Shown here: positions 1-5,392 of the stretch, in pieces
Layout of the letters: every line of letters begins with the position of its first letter
Numbering within the stretch: the first letter of the stretch is position 1
Made by a program: the position numbers and the translations under genes
The notes under the pieces: generated by a model
Database searches by the model: none
The model's input: the letters and a program-made list of their open reading frames with translations, nothing else
Told to the model about the DNA's origin: nothing
NCBI GenBank assembly: GCA_022616595.1
Contig: JAKEEL010000244.1
Location: forward strand, 1 to 6,361
Direction: 5' to 3'
Origin: Methylococcaceae bacterium
GTDB taxonomy: Bacteria > Pseudomonadota > Gammaproteobacteria > Methylococcales > UBA1147
DNA length: 6,361 nucleotides

Positions 1-6
1 ATACGA

Positions 7-612
7 TCAATGCGGTTTCGCTGGCTCCGGGCTTCCTTTGAACGGAAAATTCTGGAATATCAGGTTCACCGCGTTGTCGACAGCTTTCTCGACATCCTCG
101 AAATCCTTCTGCCGGACCCTTCCGATCGCGACACCCTCCCACACCATTTGCTTGCGAAGCCGGTCAACCAGATCGATATTCAAGGTCCCTTCGCTATACT
201 CGTAAGCGTAGGTATTGTAGTTATAGCCTCCCCACGCCCCGTAATAACCCCACCGATAGCCGTAATATCCGTAGTATCCGATCGGATAGGATGTTGTTTG
301 AATTTCCTGTTTCTCTTCGAGCTTGATATTGAAATTGACAAGAAGATCCGGGTCTTTCTCGATAAAAGTATATCCGCGGTTCCTCATCTCCCGGGTAACC
401 GCAGCTTTCAAATACCGGGTGGTCAATGACTCATACCGCTCATCGTCGGTAGCCAGCTTTTCGAAAAAGCCGAAGGAATGATAGCGTTTGAAATCGACCG
501 TGCGATCAAAATCGGAGCGTATCAAGGGTCTCGGGGTCGAGCAGCCGGCCAGCGTAACGCTCAATGCCGCCAGGATTACCAGAAACTTGATCGTATGAGT
601 GACCGGAATCAT
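7..612 (-). CDS. DUF4136-type outer-membrane lipoprotein
   Basis: 201-residue predicted lipoprotein. Residues 1-23 form a type II signal peptide: H6 and K9, a hydrophobic stretch from about 10 to 21, then the lipobox L-A-G-C with Cys24 as the lipidated residue. Ser follows the Cys, which under Lol sorting rules favours the outer membrane. The mature part has the DUF4136 pattern: an early D-F-D-x-T-x-D-F-K-x-Y-x-S-F stretch, then a helix ending R-G-Y, then a P-D-L-L-V-N-F strand. Residues about 109-139 are a Tyr/Gly-rich loop (Y-G-Y-Y-G-Y repeats). A C-terminal region about 140-190 closes the domain (V-W-E-G-V-A-I-G, then a D-N-A-V helix). The ATG at 612 was chosen over a possible longer frame reaching 699. 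It has GGAG at 620-623, seven bases upstream, and gives a proper signal peptide, whereas the longer frame puts 29 non-signal residues in front. The family has no established biochemical function. The gene is divergent from the phasin-like gene. Confidence 0.85.
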   Translation of the reverse strand: MIPVTHTIKFLVILAALSVTLAGCSTPRPLIRSDFDRTVDFKRYHSFGFFEKLATDDERYESLTTRYLKAAVTREMRNRGYTFIEKDPDLLVNFNIKLEEKQEIQTTSYPIGYYGYYGYRWGYYGAWGGYNYNTYAYEYSEGTLNIDLVDRLRKQMVWEGVAIGRVRQKDFEDVEKAVDNAVNLIFQNFPFKGSPEPAKPH

Positions 613-671
613 TTCCCCGCTCCAGCTTAATCCAGCAATCAACGCCGATATTCGATCGGATCTTGACGGCC

Positions 672-701
672 AGCATAATCGGTTTCGCGGAATGAACACA
701 A
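672..701 (-). promoter_or_regulatory. Possible promoter for the DUF4136 lipoprotein gene
   Basis: On the minus strand TTGTGT (701-696) is followed after 18 bases by TATGCT (677-672). Each box is a partial match to the sigma-70 consensus. Transcription would start near 665, leaving a leader of about 50 bases before the ATG at 612. The match is weak and rests on position as much as on sequence. Confidence 0.3.
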
Positions 702-748
702 GATCAAATTTAATCCGTTTTTGCCTTCCTTAAACGTTCCGCCGTCCG

Positions 749-754
749 TATAGT
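749..754 (+). promoter_or_regulatory. Possible -10 box upstream of the phasin-like gene
   Basis: TATAGT, five of six bases like the sigma-70 -10 consensus, sits about 36 bases before the ATG at 790. No good -35 box lies 16-18 bases upstream (TTCCTT at 726-731 is poor), so this is tentative. It would drive the phasin-like gene and the ABC1 kinase gene together. The shine-dalgarno GAGGA at 778-782 lies seven bases before the ATG. Confidence 0.25.
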
Positions 755-789
755 AGAGCTTGGCAATCCCCAAACCCGAGGAACATTCC

Positions 790-1461
790 ATGACCGAAAT
801 CCACAACTCATCCGATTATCAAGAACTTTCCGATGCGGCGCGGAACATCGCCAAGCGTAACCTGGATATTCAACAAGAGGTATACCGGATTACCGTGGAA
901 GCCCTGACGCGGGGCAAGCTGGAGTCGGATCGGATTAGACAGGTGATCAAAACCGTACTCGAGGGATTTCAATCCGGTGTCTCTCAGAACAGAGGGCAGC
1001 TCGAAGAAACCTTCAGAAAAGCTGCAAACGGTCTGGACGAAGCTCTGGCTTCGGCGGCCATTGCGACCAAACTCGCGATTCAGGAGGCGGGCTCCAGGGT
1101 CGGAGAATTCACCGACCAGGAAATCAAGAAATCGCTGCATCAACTGGAAAACCTCGAGGGTCAGTTCCTGGACACCCTGCACTCGCTTGCGACCACCGGA
1201 ACCGAAAGCTCGCGTGAAATTTTCACGCGCCTGGCCGAACACACGCGTCAGTCCGGCACCGCGGTCGGGAGCCGCTCCGCGGAAGCACTGACCGAATTGG
1301 GAAGCTTCATTGAAAAGTTCGGCAAAATGAGTTTCGACGCGAGCAGCGAATTTGCGCGGGTCACGGGTACCAGTATCCTGCAGATCGCGAGCGGATTTTT
1401 GAGCGGAGTGGCGGACAGCCTGAAAAAAGTCGAGCCGGGCAAGCAAGACCACCCGAAATAA
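790..1461 (+). CDS. Phasin-like all-helical protein (possibly DUF6781 family)
   Basis: 223 residues with no cysteine, no tryptophan, and no proline before residue 216. Ala, Glu, Gln, Ser and Leu spaced as in amphipathic helices fill almost the whole length. There is no signal peptide and no clear membrane helix. Residues about 10-135 read as long charged helices, about 136-165 as a Ser/Thr/Gly-rich link, and about 165-212 as a more hydrophobic helical region. The tail is short and basic (K-x-x-P-G-K). This layout resembles phasins, the granule-coating proteins of polyhydroxyalkanoate bodies. I also recall a gammaproteobacterial family, DUF6781, of this size and style, but could not check membership. 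The ATG at 790 is preferred over a TTG at 760 because GAGGA (778-782) is well placed for it. The ABC1 kinase gene begins 18 bases after the stop, so an operon is likely. Helical architecture is well supported; granule binding is inference. Confidence 0.75.
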   Translation: MTEIHNSSDYQELSDAARNIAKRNLDIQQEVYRITVEALTRGKLESDRIRQVIKTVLEGFQSGVSQNRGQLEETFRKAANGLDEALASAAIATKLAIQEAGSRVGEFTDQEIKKSLHQLENLEGQFLDTLHSLATTGTESSREIFTRLAEHTRQSGTAVGSRSAEALTELGSFIEKFGKMSFDASSEFARVTGTSILQIASGFLSGVADSLKKVEPGKQDHPK

Positions 1462-1479
1462 GGGACTGCCCGCGCATTC

Positions 1480-3165
1480 ATGCTTTGGGAGGCGCTCAGC
1501 GCGGTACGCGACATCGGCCGGCTGCATGACCTGGCTTCGGTCCTGATCCGCTACGGCTTCGGCGATATCGTTCGGCGGATCGGGATGGGTCATGTGCTGG
1601 AACGTACCGGGAAGGCCTTGCACTGGAAGTACGCCGAGGACCTGACCCTCTTCGAACCCCCGCAGCGGGTACGCCGGGCTCTCGAAGAAATGGGCCCGAC
1701 CTTCATCAAACTCGGACAGGTCCTCGCAACCCGCGTCGACCTGTTCCCTCCGGAATGGATCCGGGAATTTGAAAAACTCCAGGATCAGGTTCCTTCGCTG
1801 CCCTATGAAGATCTCGCGAAACAGGTCGAGGAAGACCTCGGTGCGCCGATAGAAGAGATCTTTCCCTCATTCGAGAAAGAACCGCTGGCTGCCGCTTCCA
1901 TCGCGCAGGTTCACCGCGCCCGCTTGGACAACGGCGATCCGGTCATCGTCAAGATCCGCCGTCCGAATATTCGCAGAGTGGTCGAGGCGGATCTGCGCTT
2001 GATGGAACGCCTGGCAAAAGTCGCCGAATCCGAGCTGACCGAATTGCAGCGCTACCACCCGCAGGAGGTCATCCGGCAATTTACGCTTTCGTTGCACCGG
2101 GAATTGGATTTTGCGACCGAATCCAGGAACGCCGAACGCATGGCGCGTAATTTCGCCGACAATCCTTCGATCGTGATCCCGAAAATGTACTGGGAATGGG
2201 TCGGGGAACGCATCAATGTTCAGGAGTATGTCGAGGGTATTCCCGCGCGCCATCACGACACACTCGTAGCGGCCGGCCTCGATTGCAAGCGTCTTGCACA
2301 ACGGGGCGCCGACGCGGTTCTGAAGATGGTTCTGATCGACGGCTTTTTTCATGCCGACCCGCATCCGGGGAATTTGATATTCTTGCAGGACGACCGCATC
2401 GCCTTCATCGATTTCGGGATGACCGGGTGGTTGTCGGAATCGCGGCGCGATCAAATCGTCGGCGTGCTGCATGCACTCGTGAACCGGGATTCCACGCGGG
2501 TCGTTGACGTTTTGCAGGAGTGGGCCGGGGATACTTACATCGAAACCGCGATCGTGATCTCGGAAATCGACCGGTTCATCGACACCTATCACAGTCTGCC
2601 GCTCAAGCAACTGGATGTCGCGGCGATGCTGAGCGATTTGACCAGTCTGATCCGCAACCATGAACTCTCGCTGCCCCCGGACCTGACCATGCTGTTTAAA
2701 GCTTTGATCACGCTCGACGGTACCGGCAGACAGATCGATCCGGATTTCGACCTGGTCGGACAGGCCGCGCCGTTCCTGGAAAAAGCGATGCTCGCCCGCT
2801 ACCGGCCCGATGAAATCGCCAAGCGGAGTTGGCGCAGTGTCATCGGTTTGTCGGACCTCGTGACCGCGATTCCCCAGGACCTGCGCAGACTGCTCAGGGC
2901 CTTGCGAAGCGGCGCGCTCAAAATCAATGTCGACATGACCCGTCTCAACCATTTCGGACTGCAGCTGGATCGCGCGGCGAGCCGCTTGACGGTCGGGATG
3001 ATCACCTCCGCGCTGATCATCGGCTCGTCGATCGTCATGACGGTCAGCGGCGGACCGACTCTGTTCGGATTACCCGCGTTCGGACTGTTAGGTTTTCTGA
3101 GCGCCGGTGTAGGCGGCATGTGGCTGATGGTTTCCATCTGGAAGGGCGGGCACGACAAAGGTTAG
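1480..3165 (+). CDS. ABC1/AarF/UbiB-family atypical kinase with C-terminal membrane anchor
   Basis: 561 residues, normal length for the family. The N-terminal region (1-60) includes the R-Y-G-F-G-D element seen in AarF-like members. The family KxGQ motif is at K77-L-G-Q80. The alanine-rich loop that replaces a P-loop is at about 136-141 (A-A-A-S), and the ATP-contacting lysine is K158 (V-I-V-K). An E-x-D element is at E208-L-D210. The catalytic H-x-D-x-H-P-G-N is intact at 291-298 (D293, N298), and the metal-binding D-F-G is at 311-313. Residues about 505-525 and 529-552 are two membrane helices ending in a basic tail, as in UbiB. The family is an ATPase/atypical kinase group supporting quinone or lipid metabolism at the inner membrane. 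E. coli UbiB, as I recall it, has D-C-G instead of D-F-G and sits with ubiE and ubiJ. This gene does not, so it is more likely an AarF-type paralogue than the housekeeping ubiB, and no symbol is given. The nearest purine-rich site, AAGGGA (1460-1465), is 14 bases from the ATG, rather far, and overlaps the previous stop codon, suggesting translational coupling. Confidence 0.93.
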   Translation: MLWEALSAVRDIGRLHDLASVLIRYGFGDIVRRIGMGHVLERTGKALHWKYAEDLTLFEPPQRVRRALEEMGPTFIKLGQVLATRVDLFPPEWIREFEKLQDQVPSLPYEDLAKQVEEDLGAPIEEIFPSFEKEPLAAASIAQVHRARLDNGDPVIVKIRRPNIRRVVEADLRLMERLAKVAESELTELQRYHPQEVIRQFTLSLHRELDFATESRNAERMARNFADNPSIVIPKMYWEWVGERINVQEYVEGIPARHHDTLVAAGLDCKRLAQRGADAVLKMVLIDGFFHADPHPGNLIFLQDDRIAFIDFGMTGWLSESRRDQIVGVLHALVNRDSTRVVDVLQEWAGDTYIETAIVISEIDRFIDTYHSLPLKQLDVAAMLSDLTSLIRNHELSLPPDLTMLFKALITLDGTGRQIDPDFDLVGQAAPFLEKAMLARYRPDEIAKRSWRSVIGLSDLVTAIPQDLRRLLRALRSGALKINVDMTRLNHFGLQLDRAASRLTVGMITSALIIGSSIVMTVSGGPTLFGLPAFGLLGFLSAGVGGMWLMVSIWKGGHDKG

Positions 3166-3181
3166 CGAGAGAATCTGGAAA

Positions 3182-3207
3182 GTTCCGGAACACCCCGGAG
3201 GGCGCCC
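3182..3207. repeat. Cluster of short palindromes after the ABC1 kinase gene
   Basis: GTTCCGGAAC (3182-3191) and GGGCGCCC (3200-3207) are perfect palindromes. TCCGG (3184-3188) can also pair with CCGGA (3195-3199) across a six-base loop. No T-run follows on either strand, so this is not a standard intrinsic terminator, though it may slow or protect the end of the transcript. The rest of the 167-bp gap to trhP shows only the -10 box described separately. Confidence 0.4.
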
Positions 3208-3290
3208 GTCGAATATCGATGAAACGAATCCGCGGGTCGAACTTCCTGCGATTCTGAAGCGCGTCCCATGCTCCGGCACTGAATGTTCGG

Positions 3291-3296
3291 TACAAT
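3291..3296 (+). promoter_or_regulatory. Probable -10 box for trhP
   Basis: TACAAT, five of six bases matching the sigma-70 -10 consensus, lies in an A/T-rich patch (TACAATATTC) about 37 bases before the trhP ATG. The predicted transcription start near 3303 leaves a leader of about 30 bases. No strong -35 box is seen 16-18 bases upstream. An independent promoter would fit the 167-bp gap that separates trhP from the preceding unit. Confidence 0.4.
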
Positions 3297-3332
3297 ATTC
3301 TTTTTCCGGACACTCACAGAAATTCACAGAGC

Positions 3333-4670
3333 ATGACCGTTGAACTGTTGTCCCCGGCCGGGACACTGAAAAATATGCGCTATGCCTTCGCCTTCGGCGC
3401 GGATGCTGTGTACGCGGGACAGCCGCGCTACAGCCTCCGGGTCCGAAACAATGACTTTCTGGAAGCCAATTTGGCGACCGGGATTCGGGAAGCCCATCGG
3501 TTCGGCAAGAAATTCTACCTCGCGACCAATGTGATACCGCATAATTCGAAGATCAAAACCTTCATCAGGGACATGGCGCCGGTCATCGCGATGCGGCCGG
3601 ATGCGTTGATCATGGCCGATCCGGGTCTGATCATGATGGTCCGCGAAACCTGGCCGGAGGTTCCGATCCATCTATCGGTGCAGGCGAACACGGTCAATTA
3701 CGCGGCGGTGCGCTTCTGGCAAGTGCTCGGGATCGAACGGATCATTCTGTCCCGAGAACTGTCGCTCGATGAAATCGCCGAAATCCGCGACCAGTGCCCG
3801 GACATGGAACTCGAAGTCTTCGTACACGGGGCTCTGTGCATCGCGTATTCCGGTCGATGCCTGCTGTCCGGCTATTTCAACCACCGCGATCCGAACCAGG
3901 GCACCTGTACCAATGCCTGCCGCTGGAAATACGAGCTGAGTCCCGGGGAAGAAACGTACGAAGGCTTTCAAACCACGGGTTCCGCGAGTCTGAAAATGAC
4001 CGACCTGAGCAATGGAGGGTGCCATTCGGACCAGCGGCATCCGCTGGCGGACCGTGTCTATTTTCTCGAAGAAGAAACGCGGCCCGGTGAGCTTTTACCA
4101 ATCATGGAGGATGAACACGGCACCTATATCATGAATTCCAAGGATCTGCGCGCGATCGAGCATGTTAAGCGACTGGTCGAACTCGGGGTCAGCAGCCTTA
4201 AAATCGAAGGCCGGACCAAATCCTATTATTACGTAGCGCGCACCGCGCAAGCGTACCGCCAGGCGATCGACGACGCCGAAGCGGGCCGGGCGTTCCGGCC
4301 CGAATTGCTCGGAGTCCTGGAAAACCTCGCGAACCGCGGCTATACCGATGGTTTCTACCAGCGTCACCACAGCCACGAAACCCAGAATTATCTCGCCGCG
4401 CACTCCGAGAGCCACCGACAGCAATTCGTCGGAGAGATCCGCGAATACGATCAAGGCACCGGGCTCGCGGAAATTCTGGTCAAGAACAAATTCAAGGTCG
4501 GCGACCGGCTCGAATTGATCCTGCCGGGCGGCAATCGGACCATCACCCTCGAACATATGGAAGACCTGCACGGAAACGCCATGACCGAAGCCCCGGGCGG
4601 CGGCTACGAGGTCAGAATCCATCTGCCGCCGGTTTCGAACCAAAACGGCCTCCTCGCGCGCTATTTTTGA
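3333..4670 (+). CDS. trhP: tRNA U34 5-hydroxylation protein TrhP (YegQ), peptidase U32 family
   Basis: 445 residues, against about 453 for E. coli YegQ. From memory, long blocks match that protein almost word for word, for example E-L-L-S-P-A-G-T-L-K-N-M-R-Y-A-F near the start. TrhP makes 5-hydroxyuridine at wobble U34 of several tRNAs, using prephenate in the E. coli pathway. CmoA and CmoB then extend it to the cmo5U group, which widens codon reading. It acts in the cytoplasm. The U32 signature is present as H165-G-A-L-C169, C176, C192 and C196; these four cysteines match those of the iron-sulfur site in this family (spacing C-x6-C-x15-C-x3-C). The catalytic-half block K290-I-E-G-R-T-K and the C-terminal block with N-K-F-K-V-G-D and L-E-H-M-E are also intact. 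Residues about 200-245 diverge from E. coli and carry an additional cysteine (C230). The old name peptidase U32 is misleading for this subgroup. The ATG at 3333 gives the family-typical N-terminus, but its ribosome site is weak (only AGAG directly before it). Confidence 0.95.
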   Translation: MTVELLSPAGTLKNMRYAFAFGADAVYAGQPRYSLRVRNNDFLEANLATGIREAHRFGKKFYLATNVIPHNSKIKTFIRDMAPVIAMRPDALIMADPGLIMMVRETWPEVPIHLSVQANTVNYAAVRFWQVLGIERIILSRELSLDEIAEIRDQCPDMELEVFVHGALCIAYSGRCLLSGYFNHRDPNQGTCTNACRWKYELSPGEETYEGFQTTGSASLKMTDLSNGGCHSDQRHPLADRVYFLEEETRPGELLPIMEDEHGTYIMNSKDLRAIEHVKRLVELGVSSLKIEGRTKSYYYVARTAQAYRQAIDDAEAGRAFRPELLGVLENLANRGYTDGFYQRHHSHETQNYLAAHSESHRQQFVGEIREYDQGTGLAEILVKNKFKVGDRLELILPGGNRTITLEHMEDLHGNAMTEAPGGGYEVRIHLPPVSNQNGLLARYF

Positions 4671-4797
4671 TCCTCATCCGAGCCCGAGCAACGGTAAAAG
4701 CCTGCGCATCCCCTGGGCAACCACCGTGATCCTCGGCGCGGCGAATGATGGACAGCCTGACTTTGGCGGATAACCTCCCGAAGATATTGTGTTGGCG

Positions 4798-4835
4798 TTG
4801 TTTGCGCGGCGCTGGCGTCAACGGCTCGCAAACAA
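4798..4835. repeat. Perfect 9-bp inverted repeat between convergent trhP and STAS genes
   Basis: TTGTTTGCG (4798-4806) and CGCAAACAA (4827-4835) pair perfectly around a 20-base G+C-rich interior. The right arm ends four bases from the end of the STAS stop codon. Neither side is followed by a T-run in the direction of transcription, so it is not a textbook intrinsic terminator. Position suggests a role in ending or stabilising the STAS transcript. CGTTG (4796-4800) could instead pair with CAACG (4819-4823), a competing fold. The remainder of the 169-bp gap (4671-4797) holds nothing recognisable. Confidence 0.6.
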
Positions 4836-4839
4836 TCCC

Positions 4840-5190
4840 TCAAAAACTCCCAATCGCCTCGGATTCGCTTGGGTAAAGAGAAATTAGACTGTTAAAACCA
4901 CTGCTTTCCAGCACACTCCTCACCGAGGGATTGGCGTTACAAATCTTGAATTGCCCTCCGTACGATTGTTGCAGTTTGGCTGCCACCAATAATACTCGCA
5001 GCCCCGCACTGCTGATAAAGTCGAGCTTTTCCAGGTTCACTAGGATTTTCGTAGGATCGCTCTGAACAATCCGTCCCATTTCATCATTGACATATCCAAC
5101 AGTGAGAGAGTCCAGTCGCCCTGCTATATCAACCACCAATATTTCAAAAACGTGACGGGTTGTAATTTCCACTGGGCGTTCGTATCTCAA
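4840..5190 (-). CDS. Single-domain STAS protein (anti-sigma factor antagonist type)
   Basis: 116 residues from a TTG start, covering one STAS fold as in SpoIIAA and RsbV. The early strands read E-I-L-V-V-D-I-A-G-R-L-D (16-27). The phosphorylation loop is L56-D-F-I-S60-S61-A-G-L-R. Aligned with D-S-T-G-L of RsbV, Ser61 is the expected phospho-acceptor. A late F-K-I-C-N strand and the V-R-S-V-L-E-S-S-G-F helix complete the fold. In partner switching the unphosphorylated form binds an anti-sigma kinase or another target, and a PP2C phosphatase regenerates it; the neighbouring gene upstream encodes such a phosphatase. The start is uncertain. No ATG lies near the N-terminus, TTG at 5190 and GTG at 5172 (giving 110 residues beginning at E-I-T-T-R) are both possible, and neither has a clear ribosome site. 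G+C over 4861-5160 is about 47% by hand count, lower than trhP. The -10/-35 pair just upstream suggests its own transcript. Confidence 0.9.
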   Translation of the reverse strand: MRYERPVEITTRHVFEILVVDIAGRLDSLTVGYVNDEMGRIVQSDPTKILVNLEKLDFISSAGLRVLLVAAKLQQSYGGQFKICNANPSVRSVLESSGFNSLISLYPSESEAIGSF

Positions 5191-5210
5191 GAACCGTAGA
5201 CTGAAAAATG

Positions 5211-5240
5211 ATACTAATGACTATCGCCCGCCGTTGTCAA
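5211..5240 (-). promoter_or_regulatory. Sigma-70-like promoter for the STAS gene
   Basis: On the minus strand a perfect -35 box TTGACA (5240-5235) is followed after 18 bases by TAGTAT (5216-5211), four of six matches to the -10 consensus. Transcription would begin near 5204, giving a very short leader of about 14 bases to the TTG start or about 32 bases to the GTG start. The -35 box overlaps a small dyad, CCGTT (5231-5235) with AACGG (5240-5244), which could be an operator. The rest of the gap (5241-5392) contains no convincing gene. Confidence 0.55.
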
Positions 5241-5392
5241 ACGGACGCGTACCGGTGCCCTGGAAAATCCGTTCCGAGCATCGCCAGTGCTGGGTCGCGT
5301 TTGCGAGGCCGTTCGTTCCGGGTCATCTGGAAACAAACCGAAACTCTTATGTCTTGCAAAGGCTGAGCGCTTGGACGGCTGAACTTTGTCCG

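Noticed and set aside
613..699. Upstream extension of the DUF4136 lipoprotein reading frame by 29 codons
   Set aside because: It would place a charged, Arg/Ser/Trp-containing stretch before a clear lipoprotein signal peptide, while the ATG at 612 has a well-spaced GGAG.
808..1623. Long minus-strand open frame (271 codons) opposite the phasin-like gene and the start of the kinase gene
   Set aside because: It overlaps two well-supported plus-strand genes, its translation has no recognisable domain and looks like low-quality Arg/Gln/Phe-rich sequence. Its openness follows from codon bias on the other strand.
1867..2952. 361-codon minus-strand open frame inside the ABC1 kinase gene
   Set aside because: The plus-strand frame carries all kinase motifs over this range, while the antisense product has no recognisable fold and is rich in His, Asp, Arg and Gln, typical of a shadow.
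4095..4643. 182-codon minus-strand open frame inside trhP
   Set aside because: It is opposite the highly conserved C-terminal half of TrhP, and its product has no family features.
3333..4670. Annotation of the U32 gene as a collagenase-like protease
   Set aside because: Its sequence follows the YegQ/TrhP tRNA hydroxylation subgroup with cluster-binding cysteines; the peptidase name is a historical label.
4661..4843. Small minus-strand frames in the trhP-STAS gap
   Set aside because: They overlap the trhP 3' end or the inverted repeat, lack ribosome sites and family features, so I treat the gap as noncoding.
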